From Tenacibaculum sp. MAR_2010_89 (lineage in GTDB: Bacteria; Bacteroidota; Bacteroidia; Flavobacteriales; Flavobacteriaceae), in NCBI RefSeq assembly GCF_900105985.1, contig NZ_FNUB01000005.1, positions 372,001 to 436,000 of the forward strand: a DNA stretch of 64,000 bases, given 5' to 3'. How positions within the stretch are numbered: position 1 is the first letter of the stretch; each line of letters begins with the position of its first letter. Positions 1 through 8,907 of the stretch are shown one piece after another. Made by a program: the position numbers and the translations under genes. The notes beneath the pieces were generated by a model. It had not been told where the DNA came from, ran no database searches, and saw nothing but the letters and a program-made list of their open reading frames with translations.

Positions 1-143
1 AATAATTGATTACCTACTGAACGTAATGATACTTTTACTCTTTCAGAAAAATCATTTTCATCTGAATTAAAATAAAAAATGAATGCCCCTAATAATAGAA
101 TACTGGCCAAACTAAAGTATATATAAATCTTTTTTTTGCTCAT
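1..143 (-). CDS. N-terminal part of a membrane-anchored protein (truncated by window edge)
   Basis: On the minus strand an ATG at 143 opens a frame that stays open to the window edge, giving 47 complete codons. The peptide begins MSKKKIYIYF and has one hydrophobic segment (about residues 6-24) followed by a charged soluble stretch with FSERVKVSLRSVGNQL, so it looks like a signal anchor with an extracytoplasmic or sensor domain after it. The start of some flavobacterial sensor histidine kinases looks similar, but too little is present to name the family. It is divergent from the YceI-like gene. Confidence 0.6.
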   Translation of the reverse strand, partial: MSKKKIYIYFSLASILLLGAFIFYFNSDENDFSERVKVSLRSVGNQL

Positions 144-260
144 AATTTTGGTAAATAACATACAATTATCTGACATTTTACAACTGTTGACACTTCTTTT
201 ACACTTTTTTCACACTTATATTTTAAAGCCCTTTTAGTTTTACTTCAAAATATAAATATC

Positions 261-824
261 ATGAAAAATTTTTTAATTGTAATTATCAGTATTATGAGTC
301 TATCAATGAATATTAAGGCTCAAGAAAAATTAATAATAAACACAAAAAGCAGTACCATAAAATGGAATGGATACTATACTTTTTATTTTGGAGGTCATGA
401 AGGAACTATTAACTTTACTGAAGGGTATTTTATTAAAACTAACGATAAAATTACTGGCGGTTCATTTATTATTGATATGAATACTATAGTGAGTACTGAT
501 ATTGAAAAAGGTAAAGCGAAGACAAATTTGGAAAACCATTTAAAAGATCCTGATTTTTTTGATGTTCAAAAACACCCTAAAGCAAGTTTGATAATTACAA
601 AAGTGAAATATTTTAAAGATGGTGCAGTTCGAATTGAAGCAAACCTTACCTTGAAAAGTATTACAAAACCTATTAACTTTAATGCTACAATGGATTATGA
701 AAATAAAAGGCTAACAACAAAATTTAAAATAGATAGAAGACGTTGGAAAGTTAACTATACAAGTAAAGTTAGAGATGGAGCAATATCTGACGCTATTGGT
801 TTTGATGTTACCTTACAATTGTAA
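261..824 (+). CDS. YceI-like family periplasmic protein
   Basis: The 187-residue product has a signal peptide (MKNFLIVIISIMSLSMNIKA, then Q) and a YceI-type lipocalin-like beta-barrel. Typical signs are the early TIKWNGYYTF strand, the central LENHLKDPDFFDVQKHPKASL segment (split here by description only; residues about 90-112), and the SITKPINF and IDRRRWKVNY strands. YceI proteins bind isoprenoid or other amphipathic ligands in the periplasm; the ligand here is unknown. Length fits the family. It stands alone after a divergent gene, with 60 bp to the next gene. In place of the common histidine-rich ligand region it has ordinary residues, so I only assign the family. Confidence 0.88.
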   Translation: MKNFLIVIISIMSLSMNIKAQEKLIINTKSSTIKWNGYYTFYFGGHEGTINFTEGYFIKTNDKITGGSFIIDMNTIVSTDIEKGKAKTNLENHLKDPDFFDVQKHPKASLIITKVKYFKDGAVRIEANLTLKSITKPINFNATMDYENKRLTTKFKIDRRRWKVNYTSKVRDGAISDAIGFDVTLQL

Positions 825-884
825 TATAATAGAGAAGAGATTTTCAACTGTATTCTTTGATAAATATTTAAAAATAATTAAAAC

Positions 885-1475
885 ATGAATAAACTACTTG
901 TAATAACACTACTATTAACAACTATAGCAACATTTGGACAAAAAGAAGAGAGCCTCTTGTTAGTAGCAGATAGTACTTGGGGTAAAGAAGTTATTCATTT
1001 ACCTTTTGGTTTTGCACCAGAAATTGACTTTGTAGGCTATGAAGATATTCGATTTGCAAAAGGGTGGGGTAATATTGAAAGTTCAGAATTTTGGTCGTAC
1101 GTTTTTGTATGGAATATAAACTTGCAAGAGAAACCAAATGCTAAATTCTTTCAAGATAATTTGAAGTTATATTTTGATGGATTAATGAAAGCGGTAAATA
1201 AAGAAAAAGATAAAATAATTCCAGAAGCTAAGGTTACTATTATAGCTAAAGAAGAAACCAACGGAATAACCAAATTTACAGGAAAAATAATTACACACGA
1301 TTCTTTCAGAACAAAAAAGTTGATTACACTTCAGGTATCTGTAGAGAGCTTTTATTGTAAAAAAACAAAAAAGTATATGCCCCTTTTTCGATTTTCACCA
1401 CAACCATTTGAACACCAAATATGGAAAAAACTACATAATGTAAAACTGAAAGAAAACTATTGTCAAAACAAGTAA
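885..1475 (+). CDS. conserved secreted protein of unknown function
   Basis: A 196-residue protein with a clear signal peptide (MNKLLVITLLLTTIATFGQ). The mature part is mixed alpha/beta with the aromatic-rich stretches WGKEVIHLPFGFAPEIDF and FAKGWGNIESSEFWSYVF. I recognise the style of a small periplasmic protein common in Flavobacteriia but no named domain. It follows the YceI-like gene by 60 bp in the same direction and could share its transcript. Two cysteines lie near the C-terminus (FYCKK and ENYCQNK), which could form a disulfide. No function can be assigned from sequence. Confidence 0.8.
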   Translation: MNKLLVITLLLTTIATFGQKEESLLLVADSTWGKEVIHLPFGFAPEIDFVGYEDIRFAKGWGNIESSEFWSYVFVWNINLQEKPNAKFFQDNLKLYFDGLMKAVNKEKDKIIPEAKVTIIAKEETNGITKFTGKIITHDSFRTKKLITLQVSVESFYCKKTKKYMPLFRFSPQPFEHQIWKKLHNVKLKENYCQNK

Positions 1476-1555
1476 TTTTTAGAAACTATCTAAAAATAAG
1501 TATTGTAAATAAAAATCAGTAACTTGTTAACAGGTTAATTATAAGTAAAGTATTT

Positions 1556-2059
1556 ATGAAATCTGTGTATATATTACTGATTTTTGTTTTTTTAAGCATA
1601 TGTAGTTTTTCACAAAATAAAAAAGCTATTATTCGTGAAGTTAATCAAGAACTTTGGAAACCGTTTAAAAAACACTTTGAAGCTAAAAATTGGAAGGAAT
1701 TTAACAAGTTACATACCGATGATGTACTACGAGTTAACAGTTATGGTATACGAATGGGTAAGGAGTATAAAAACACAGTAAAGTCATCATATCAAAAAAC
1801 AAGTACTAGAAAAAGGCAAATAGACTTCAGTTTTGAACAAAGAGTTTATAAAAAAAACATAGGGTACGAAGTAGGATATTATCGCATTAAATACACTGAA
1901 AAAAATAAAGAACCTTTTGTTACTTATGGAAGATTTCATGTAGTAATTAATAAACTCAAAAACAAATGGCTTATAAGTCAAGATTGGGATACAGATGTTA
2001 TTAATGGAACAAAAATAACTGCTGAATATTTTAATAAAGGAACACTTTTGATATTTTAA
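1556..2059 (+). CDS. secreted NTF2-like (SnoaL/DUF4440-type) protein
   Basis: The 167-residue product has a signal peptide (MKSVYILLIFVFLSICSFSQ). The rest fits the NTF2-like cone fold: an N-terminal helix with EVNQELWKPFKKHFEAKNW, then KLHTDDVLRVNSYGIRMG, where the LHTDDVLRV segment is typical of DUF4440/SnoaL proteins, then long beta strands (YEVGYYRIKY, TYGRFHVVINK, WLISQDWDTD). The fold often forms a small-ligand pocket or an enzyme scaffold, but no catalytic residues can be named. It follows the previous secreted gene after 80 bp. Confidence 0.75.
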   Translation: MKSVYILLIFVFLSICSFSQNKKAIIREVNQELWKPFKKHFEAKNWKEFNKLHTDDVLRVNSYGIRMGKEYKNTVKSSYQKTSTRKRQIDFSFEQRVYKKNIGYEVGYYRIKYTEKNKEPFVTYGRFHVVINKLKNKWLISQDWDTDVINGTKITAEYFNKGTLLIF

Positions 2060-2098
2060 GAATTTTTATACTTAATTTTAATAAAAAAGTGTTTTAAA

Positions 2099-2431
2099 AT
2101 GATAAAAAAACTATTTAAAAATATTTTTAAAATTATTAATGAGGAAAAAAAACTGATTGATAATAATGAAGAAAAGAGTCTTATTTTAGAAAAAGGAAAA
2201 GAATCTTCGATCATTGTCCCAGATTTTAAAGAAATTAAAAACTTAAAAATAAAGAAATGGCATGTTAACGAGGGAGATCTAATCAAAGAAGGAGCTATAT
2301 TATGTGAATTAGAAAATGAAGAAACTCTTTTAGAGTTTGAAAGTGCTTTTGAAGGTGTAATCCTATATACTTATCCTACCGGAGTCATTGTTTTACCTAA
2401 TAAAGAAATCTGTAAAATAAAGAGTATTTAA
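2099..2431 (+). CDS. small biotinyl/lipoyl-like domain protein lacking the modified lysine
   Basis: The 110-residue protein has a charged N-terminal helix and then a lipoyl/biotinyl-like domain (about residues 36-108): WHVNEGDLIKEGAILCELENE, the hairpin turn, LLEFESAFEGVI, and the closing strand. Compared with E2 lipoyl domains (E-x-E-T-D-K-A-x-x-E-x-E-S), this one reads ELENEETLLEFES, so the position of the lipoylated lysine (residue 75) is glutamate. The fold signature remains while attachment looks impossible. No signal peptide; probably cytoplasmic. It is convergent with the small membrane gene that ends 2 bp away. Family assignment is from visible motif alignment. Confidence 0.7.
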   Translation: MIKKLFKNIFKIINEEKKLIDNNEEKSLILEKGKESSIIVPDFKEIKNLKIKKWHVNEGDLIKEGAILCELENEETLLEFESAFEGVILYTYPTGVIVLPNKEICKIKSI

Positions 2432-2432
2432 A

Positions 2433-2666
2433 TTATTTTTTTCTTTTAGTTTGAATAATAAAAATGAATATAATTAAAGGAAGAGTAAAAACAAAATATA
2501 ACCTGTATATACTTAACATAATAAAAGAAATTATAATAATACTAATGAATGTAAGTATATAATGAAATCCTTTTTTTATATTTTTTTGATAATAACCATC
2601 AACTATGTATAACCATAATGGAATAGTAGAAATAGAGAAGAGTATAATAGAAAGTAAGTTTTTCAT
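2433..2666 (-). CDS. small integral membrane protein
   Basis: A 77-residue hydrophobic protein. The N-terminus (MKNLLSIILFSISTIPLWLYIV) and two further segments (YILTFISIIIISFIMLSIY, and YFVFTLPLIIFIFIIQ) predict two or three membrane spans, ending in a basic tail TKRKK on the cytoplasmic side. It is divergent from mfd, with 109 bp between starts. I do not recognise a family. Its position in a gap that otherwise has no gene, and its coherent membrane pattern, argue that it is real rather than an accidental frame in A+T-rich DNA. Confidence 0.55.
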   Translation of the reverse strand: MKNLLSIILFSISTIPLWLYIVDGYYQKNIKKGFHYILTFISIIIISFIMLSIYRLYFVFTLPLIIFIFIIQTKRKK

Positions 2667-2751
2667 ATAGCAATTGTTTAAGAAACCAAAATAGGTGTTT
2701 TTTTATATGCAATCAAAATAACTTCAAGGTCATTACAAAAAATAATAATCT

Positions 2752-2759
2752 TACTTTTG
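2752..2759 (+). promoter_or_regulatory. candidate -7 promoter element for mfd
   Basis: TACTTTTG matches the Bacteroidetes -7 consensus TAnnTTTG and lies 16 bp before the mfd start codon. A transcript would begin about ten bases before the start. No convincing -33 TTG is seen at the usual distance. Confidence 0.45.
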
Positions 2760-2775
2760 TGTAAAATTTTTTACG

Positions 2776-5700
2776 TTGAGTAAGCAAACTATTGTAAATC
2801 ATTACCAACAATCTGGTAAAGTAAAACAGATTGTAAACCAGCTTCAACAAGAACAAAACCATTTTCAAATAACGAATTTGGTCGGTTCTTCGTTGTCTTT
2901 TACTATTTCAGAAACTTTTAAACAAGCAGACAAACCCTATTTATTAATTTTTAATGATAAGGAAGAAGCTGCTTATTATCTCAATGATTTAGAACAATTA
3001 TTGGGAGAAAAAAATGTACTGTTTTATCCAGGTTCTTACAGAAGACCGTACCAAATAGAAGAAACAGATAATGCAAATGTATTATTACGATCTGAAGTAT
3101 TAAATAGGATTAATTCACGTAAAAAACCAGCGATTATAGTTACGTATCCAACGGCACTTTTTGAAAAGGTAGTTACTAAAAAAGAACTAGAAAAAAACAC
3201 TTTAAAGTTAGCGGTTAGTGAACAGGTATCTTTAGATTTTGTAAACGAAGTACTCTTTGAATACAATTTTAATCGAGTTGATTTTGTTACCGAACCAGGA
3301 GAATTTTCGGTCCGTGGAGGTATTATTGATGTATTCTCATTTTCTAATGACGAACCTTACCGAATTGAGTTTTTTGGTGATGAAGTTGATAGTATTCGAT
3401 CTTTTGATGTAGAAACACAACTTTCTAAAGATAAATTAAGTAAGGTTAGTATTATGCCTAATGTAGAAAATAAAACTTTGCAAGAAAGCAGAGAGAGTTT
3501 TCTAAAATATATTTCTTCAAAAACAATAATATTTGCTAGAAATATTGAATTAATAGGGGCACAGTTAGATAAGTTTTTTCAAAAAGCAGAAATTGCATTT
3601 AGTGAATTATCAAAAGAAATAAACCATTCAGAGCCATCAGCTTTATTTAGTAACGGTAATGAAATTAAAAAACAATTAGAGAATTTTACTGTAGCAGAAA
3701 TTTCATTTCGTTCAGAGTTAAAAAAAGAAAATACTAATAAAGATGTTCTTTTTCACATAAAGCCACAACCCTCGTTTAATAAACAATTCAATGTATTAAT
3801 TGATAACCTAAACGAAAATCATAATAACGGATTTACCAATTATATTTTTTGTGCGAATGATAAACAAGCACAGCGATTTAAAGATATTTTTGAAGATGCT
3901 GAACAGGAAGTACATTATGAGACTATTGTATTTCCATTATACCAAGGATTTATAGATGAAGACGAGAAAATTGTTTGTTTTACTGATCATCAAATATTTG
4001 AGCGTTATTATAAATTTCGATTAAAAAACGGATACGCAAAAAAGCAATCAATTACACTTCAAGAATTAACAAAACTAGATGTTGGTGATTATGTAACACA
4101 TATTGACCATGGAGTTGGAAAATTTGGAGGATTACAAAAAATTGATGTAGAAGGTAAAAAGCAAGAAGCCATAAAGTTAATATATGGAGATCGTGATATT
4201 TTATATGTAAGTATCCACTCGCTACATAAAATATCTAAATTCAATGGAAAAGATGGAAAAGCACCTAAAATATATAAACTAGGATCAGGCGCTTGGAAAA
4301 AAGTTAAACAAAAAACGAAGAAACGAGTTAAAGAAATAGCTTTTAACTTAATAAAATTATATGCTAAGAGAAGGTTAGAAAAAGGCTTTGCATTTGGACC
4401 TGATACTCATATGCAACACGAATTAGAAGCAAGTTTTTTATATGAAGATACTCCAGATCAATTTACTTCAACTCAAGATGTAAAAGCTGACATGGAAAAA
4501 GAACAACCAATGGATCGATTGGTTTGTGGTGATGTTGGATTTGGAAAAACTGAAATTGCCATACGAGCTGCTTTTAAAGCTGTAGATAATGGAAAGCAAG
4601 TGGCAGTGTTAGTACCAACTACTATTTTAGCGTTTCAGCACTTTAAAACCTTTTCTAGTCGATTAAAAGACTTTCCGGTTACAATTGATTACTTAAATAG
4701 ATTTAGGACCGCAAAACAACGAAAAGGAGTTTTAGAAGGAATTGCAGAAGGAAGTGTAGATATAGTTATAGGAACGCATCAGCTAACAAATAAGAGTATT
4801 AAATTTAAAGATTTAGGATTGTTAGTTATTGATGAAGAACAAAAGTTTGGAGTTTCTGCTAAAGATAAATTGAAAACGATTAAAGAAAATGTTGATACAC
4901 TAACACTAACAGCAACACCTATACCACGTACATTACAATTTAGTTTAATGGCTGCACGTGACTTATCAGTAATTAAAACACCACCACCAAATCGTCATCC
5001 TATTGAAACAAACGTAATTCGCTTTACTGAAGAAACTATACGTGATGCTATTTCTTATGAGGTTTCTAGAGGAGGTCAAGTATTTTTTATTCATAATCGA
5101 ATAGAAAATATTAAAGAAGTGGCAGGTTTATTACAGCGTTTAGTCCCTGATGCTAAAATTGGTATTGGACATGGACAAATGGAAGGTAAAAAATTAGAAG
5201 AACTCATGTTAGGATTTATGAATAATGAGTTTGATGTACTGGTATCTACTACGATTATTGAAAGTGGATTAGATGTTCCAAACGCAAATACAATATTTAT
5301 AAACAATGCAAATAATTTTGGGCTGTCTGATTTACATCAAATGAGAGGTCGTGTAGGGCGTTCTAATAAAAAGGCTTTTTGTTATTTCATTACACCACCG
5401 TATCATCATATGACTGAAGATGCCCGTAAAAGAATTCAAGCACTAGAGTTATTTTCTGATTTAGGTAGTGGATTAAATATAGCTATGAAAGATTTAGAAA
5501 TTCGTGGTGCTGGTGATTTATTAGGAGGTGAGCAAAGTGGTTTTATTAATGATATTGGTTTTGATGCGTATCAAAAAATACTTCATGAAGCTATTGAAGA
5601 ACTGAAAGAAAATGAGTTTAAAGAGCTTTATAATACAGAAGATAAAGGTCCTAAGGAATATGTAAAAGAAGTCCAAATTGATACTGATTTTGAAATCCTA

Positions 5701-6120
5701 TTTCCTGATGATTATGTAAATTCTGTGTCTGAACGATTAAGCTTGTATAATAAACTATCTAACCTAACTACTGAAGAAGAACTATTAGTATTTGAGAGTG
5801 AAATTATTGATCGTTTTGGAGAATACCCAACACAAGTTGCCGATTTATTAGACAGTGTTCGTATAAAGTGGTTAGCGAAAGAGTTAGGCTTGGAAAAAAT
5901 GATTTTAAAACAAAAACGAATGATTGGGTATTTTGTTTCTAATCAGCAAAGCGATTTTTATCAAACAGAAGCTTTTTCTAAGATGCTACAGTATGTTCAA
6001 AAACATTCAAAAAGTTGTGTTATGAAAGAAAAGGAAACCAAAAATGGTTTACGTTTGTTAATCACGTTTATTAAAATAGATTCAGTAAATAAAGCGTTGA
6101 AAACGTTGCAAGATATTTAA
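2776..6120 (+). CDS. mfd: transcription-repair coupling factor Mfd
   Basis: The 1114-residue protein has the full Mfd architecture: UvrB-like N-terminal part (REVLNRINSR, EFSVRGGIIDVFSF), a CarD-like RNA polymerase interaction domain (YVTHIDHGVGKFGGL), the SF2 translocase with Walker A GDVGFGKTE (about 585-593) and DEEQ box (686-689), motif VI region MRGRVGRSNKKAFCY, and a C-terminal TRCF domain. Mfd removes RNA polymerase stalled at lesions and recruits UvrA/UvrB. The only start upstream of the conserved N-terminus is TTG at 2776; there is no in-frame ATG nearby, so a TTG start is chosen. The length is close to that of the E. coli protein. A Crp-type regulator follows 4 bp later. Confidence 0.97.
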   Translation: MSKQTIVNHYQQSGKVKQIVNQLQQEQNHFQITNLVGSSLSFTISETFKQADKPYLLIFNDKEEAAYYLNDLEQLLGEKNVLFYPGSYRRPYQIEETDNANVLLRSEVLNRINSRKKPAIIVTYPTALFEKVVTKKELEKNTLKLAVSEQVSLDFVNEVLFEYNFNRVDFVTEPGEFSVRGGIIDVFSFSNDEPYRIEFFGDEVDSIRSFDVETQLSKDKLSKVSIMPNVENKTLQESRESFLKYISSKTIIFARNIELIGAQLDKFFQKAEIAFSELSKEINHSEPSALFSNGNEIKKQLENFTVAEISFRSELKKENTNKDVLFHIKPQPSFNKQFNVLIDNLNENHNNGFTNYIFCANDKQAQRFKDIFEDAEQEVHYETIVFPLYQGFIDEDEKIVCFTDHQIFERYYKFRLKNGYAKKQSITLQELTKLDVGDYVTHIDHGVGKFGGLQKIDVEGKKQEAIKLIYGDRDILYVSIHSLHKISKFNGKDGKAPKIYKLGSGAWKKVKQKTKKRVKEIAFNLIKLYAKRRLEKGFAFGPDTHMQHELEASFLYEDTPDQFTSTQDVKADMEKEQPMDRLVCGDVGFGKTEIAIRAAFKAVDNGKQVAVLVPTTILAFQHFKTFSSRLKDFPVTIDYLNRFRTAKQRKGVLEGIAEGSVDIVIGTHQLTNKSIKFKDLGLLVIDEEQKFGVSAKDKLKTIKENVDTLTLTATPIPRTLQFSLMAARDLSVIKTPPPNRHPIETNVIRFTEETIRDAISYEVSRGGQVFFIHNRIENIKEVAGLLQRLVPDAKIGIGHGQMEGKKLEELMLGFMNNEFDVLVSTTIIESGLDVPNANTIFINNANNFGLSDLHQMRGRVGRSNKKAFCYFITPPYHHMTEDARKRIQALELFSDLGSGLNIAMKDLEIRGAGDLLGGEQSGFINDIGFDAYQKILHEAIEELKENEFKELYNTEDKGPKEYVKEVQIDTDFEILFPDDYVNSVSERLSLYNKLSNLTTEEELLVFESEIIDRFGEYPTQVADLLDSVRIKWLAKELGLEKMILKQKRMIGYFVSNQQSDFYQTEAFSKMLQYVQKHSKSCVMKEKETKNGLRLLITFIKIDSVNKALKTLQDI

Positions 6121-6124
6121 ACAA

Positions 6125-6712
6125 ATGGAATTTAATTTATTGTTAAAATCTCTACATAAACATATTGAACTAAGTAAAGAAGAAGAAGAGTTTTTTGTTT
6201 CTTTAGTAAGTTATAAAAAAATTACTAAAAAAGAAAAACTGTTAATTTCAGGGGGTATATGTTTATCTAAATTTTTTGTAGTAAAAGGTTGTATAAAAAA
6301 ATATTATATAAATACAGAAGGAAAAGAAAGAGTTTTTGAATTTGGTATAGAAAATCAATGGATTTTAGATATGCAAAGTTTTTGGAAAGAGACATCTTCT
6401 ATTTATACAATAGAAGCTATTGAAAACACTGAAGTTTTTGAATTAAAGAGATCAGATATAGATAAATTATTAATAAAAGTTCCAAAGTTTGAACGTTACT
6501 TTAGGTTGTTAGGAAATGAAATGTTGTATAAAAAAGAGAGAAGAATAAAACAAAGTCTTTCTTGTTCAGGTAAAGAAAGATATAATGACTTTTTAAGTGA
6601 TTACCCAAAAATTGAGTTGAGGTTATCACAAAGGCAAATAGCCTCTTATTTAGGGGTAAGTCCAGAGTTTTTGAGTTCACTTCGTAATAAAAATGAAACA
6701 ACAAAACCTTAA
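6125..6712 (+). CDS. Crp/Fnr-family transcriptional regulator
   Basis: The 195-residue protein has a cyclic-nucleotide-binding-like beta-roll (about residues 15-115, with KLLISGGICLSKFFVVKGCIKKYY and FEFGIENQWILDMQSF) and a C-terminal helix-turn-helix, LSQRQIASYLGVSPEFLSSLR. This is the common Bacteroidetes subtype; the classic cAMP-contact residues (RExxS/T) are not present, so the effector is unknown. It starts 4 bp after mfd, so it is probably on the mfd transcript. The LysE-type exporter gene follows 57 bp later and is a plausible target or partner, by position only. Confidence 0.88.
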   Translation: MEFNLLLKSLHKHIELSKEEEEFFVSLVSYKKITKKEKLLISGGICLSKFFVVKGCIKKYYINTEGKERVFEFGIENQWILDMQSFWKETSSIYTIEAIENTEVFELKRSDIDKLLIKVPKFERYFRLLGNEMLYKKERRIKQSLSCSGKERYNDFLSDYPKIELRLSQRQIASYLGVSPEFLSSLRNKNETTKP

Positions 6713-6735
6713 TACAGATTAAGATTTTGTTGTTT
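6696..6735 (+). terminator. stem-loop overlapping the end of the Crp-type gene
   Basis: A 17-bp stem with one mismatch (6696-6712 against 6719-6735) and a six-base loop includes the stop codon. No T-run follows it, so it may be an RNA 3'-end structure or processing site rather than a classical intrinsic terminator. Confidence 0.45.
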
Positions 6736-6769
6736 AATCGGGGCTACTTTTGATAAAAAAATCAAAAAA

Positions 6770-7408
6770 ATGACAATACCCGATCTAACAAATGTTTTAC
6801 TATTTATTATAGCTTCTATTTTTTTAATAATTACACCTGGACCAGCTATTGTTTATATTATAGCACGAACAGTAGAAAAAGGATATAAAGCTGGAATATT
6901 ATCTGTATTGGGTATTGAAGCTGGAACATTTATTCATGTTGTTGCGATAACCATAGGGTTTTCAGAAATTTTAATCCATTCTAGATTTGGGTTTACTATA
7001 CTAAAATATGGAGGTGTGTTTTATTTAATAATTTTGGGAATGAATAAGATACTTAAAACTAAAGGGATTTCAAAGAAGAAAAAAAAGACAAAAGAGCCAT
7101 CAAAGAATGTGTTTTTTGGCGGTCTTATTATTAGTTTTTTTAACCCTAAATCTATTTTGTTTTTTATCGTTTTTCTACCTCAGTTTATAACAATTTCTAA
7201 AAAGGGAGAAGCGTCCCAAATATTATTTCTGGGATTAATTTTTATATTAATAGCAATACTTTGGGGAATTTTTGTAGTATCAATATATACTAAATTTATA
7301 AAGTATTTTAAAAGAGATTTTTTTAAGCCAAATACTCAAAGTTACGTTATTGGAGCTATTTATATAGGTATAGGATTGTTTTCTTTAATGTTTTTCACTA
7401 AAATGTAA
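6770..7408 (+). CDS. LysE/RhtB-family amino acid exporter
   Basis: The 212-residue protein is highly hydrophobic with about six membrane spans. It carries the N-terminal family signature IITPGPAIVYIIARTVEKGYKAG (residues about 22-44, with the TPGP motif), the GVFYLIILGMNKIL helix and the FFGGLIISFFNPKSILFFIVFLPQF segment typical of LysE, RhtB and RhtC proteins. The family exports amino acids or similar metabolites from the cytoplasm; substrate is not predictable. It lies after the Crp-type regulator and 11 bp before a YdjM-like gene. Confidence 0.92.
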   Translation: MTIPDLTNVLLFIIASIFLIITPGPAIVYIIARTVEKGYKAGILSVLGIEAGTFIHVVAITIGFSEILIHSRFGFTILKYGGVFYLIILGMNKILKTKGISKKKKKTKEPSKNVFFGGLIISFFNPKSILFFIVFLPQFITISKKGEASQILFLGLIFILIAILWGIFVVSIYTKFIKYFKRDFFKPNTQSYVIGAIYIGIGLFSLMFFTKM

Positions 7409-7419
7409 CTTTCACCAAT

Positions 7420-7977
7420 ATGGCATCAATATTTGGACATGCACTAACGGCAGTAGCTTTAGGAACTAGCTTTTCAAAAACCATTCAAAATAAAAAGTTT
7501 TGGATATTAGGCATTATTTGTGCCATTTTACCTGATGCTGATGTAATAGGATTTAGTTTCGGTATTAAGTATGAAAGCTTTTGGGGGCATCGAGGCTTTT
7601 CTCATTCTTTTGTATTCTCAATTTTACTAGGAGGAGTTATTACATTTCTCTTTTACAGAAAACATTTTTTGACTAAAAAGGGAGTGTTATATATACTTTT
7701 TTTTACACTTTGTACGATGTCTCATGCTATATTAGATGCCTTAACTAATGGTGGGCTAGGAGTAGCCTTATTTTCTCCTTTTGATAATACACGTTACTTT
7801 TTTTCATGGAGACCAATTCAAGTTTCCCCAATTGGAGCTAGTAAATTTTTTAGTAAATGGGGGTTAAGAGTTATTTATAGTGAACTTATTTGGATTGGTA
7901 TTCCTGCTATTTTATATATTGCACTGAACTTATTTAATAGGCGAAAACAAAGCACCAATGCAAAACAATCACATTAA
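7420..7977 (+). CDS. YdjM-type (DUF457) membrane-bound metal-dependent hydrolase
   Basis: A 185-residue membrane protein of the YdjM/DUF457 family. The N-terminal FGHALTAVALG, the LPDADVIGFSFGI segment and the HRGFSHSFVFS box provide the conserved His and Asp residues that the family is thought to use for metal binding. About four membrane spans follow. The family is annotated as metal-dependent hydrolase, but a substrate is not known. Its 3' end overlaps the next gene by 20 bp, so the two are probably translated from one transcript. Confidence 0.88.
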   Translation: MASIFGHALTAVALGTSFSKTIQNKKFWILGIICAILPDADVIGFSFGIKYESFWGHRGFSHSFVFSILLGGVITFLFYRKHFLTKKGVLYILFFTLCTMSHAILDALTNGGLGVALFSPFDNTRYFFSWRPIQVSPIGASKFFSKWGLRVIYSELIWIGIPAILYIALNLFNRRKQSTNAKQSH

Positions 7978-8818
7978 AAATATTTTAGGATTATTATTAG
8001 CCACACTTTTTATAAGTACTTCTGGTGTTTTAGGTAGGTATATTGCTATGCCTTCAGAAGTAATTATATGGTTTCGTTCATCTTTTGCTATGGTATTTTT
8101 ATTTGTGTTTTGTAAATACAAAAAAATAGATATTCGCATAAAATCATTCAAACATTATGGACCATTTATTGTTGGTGGTGTTTTTATGGCTGCACACTGG
8201 ATTACCTATTTTTATGCTTTAAAATTATCAAATGTTGCCATTGGAATGTTGTCTCTATATACATTTCCGGTTATGATTGCTTTTTTAGAACCTTTGTTTT
8301 TTAAAATAAAATTTAATCCTATTTACCTTGTTTTAGGGGTTTTAGTTTTGGCTGGTTTGTATATTTTATCGCCAGATTTTAATCTCGAAAATTCAAATGC
8401 ACAAGGCATTTTGTTTGGGTTATTGTCGGCCCTGTGTTATTCAATAAGATTGCTAATTTTAAAGCAATACGTACTTCAATACAATGGAGTAATGTTAATG
8501 TTTTATCAAACACTAATAATAACAATATGTTTACTGCCAGTATTGTTTTTTATGGATATTTCAGGTTTTCAATCTCAATGGCCATATTTATTATTGTTAG
8601 CATTGTTAACAACAGCTATTGGTCATAGTTTAATGGTACATTCGTTACAGTTTTTTTCAGCATCAACTGCAAGTATTATAAGTAGTGTACAACCTATATT
8701 TGGTATTATATTGGCTTTTTTCTTCTTAAATGAGATGCCTACAATGAATACTTTTATAGGAGGTAGTTTAATTTTAGCAACAGTTGTTATTGAAAGTATA
8801 AGGAGTAAGAAAAAATAA
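7958..8818 (+). CDS. EamA-family (DMT) transporter
   Basis: The 286-residue protein has ten predicted membrane spans in two EamA repeats, each starting with the usual pattern (N-repeat LLLATLFISTSGVLGRYIA; C-repeat GILFGLLSALCYSIRLLIL). The C-terminal helix region SIISSVQPIFGIILAFFFLNE is typical of drug/metabolite transporters. These act in the inner membrane as metabolite exporters or importers; substrate is unknown. Overlap of 20 bp with the YdjM-type gene suggests translational coupling. Confidence 0.92.
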   Translation: MQNNHIKNILGLLLATLFISTSGVLGRYIAMPSEVIIWFRSSFAMVFLFVFCKYKKIDIRIKSFKHYGPFIVGGVFMAAHWITYFYALKLSNVAIGMLSLYTFPVMIAFLEPLFFKIKFNPIYLVLGVLVLAGLYILSPDFNLENSNAQGILFGLLSALCYSIRLLILKQYVLQYNGVMLMFYQTLIITICLLPVLFFMDISGFQSQWPYLLLLALLTTAIGHSLMVHSLQFFSASTASIISSVQPIFGIILAFFFLNEMPTMNTFIGGSLILATVVIESIRSKKK

Positions 8819-8907
8819 CTTGTAATTTATTGGATAATAGGGATTAAATTATTTTGTAAGGGCTGTTTTTTCGTTTCGTCTAACGATACAACTAAAAACT
8901 ACCTATC

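Noticed and set aside
1787..1981. Minus-strand frame within the NTF2-like gene
   Set aside because: It lies wholly inside a better-supported plus-strand gene and looks like a hydrophobic antisense artefact of A+T-rich DNA.
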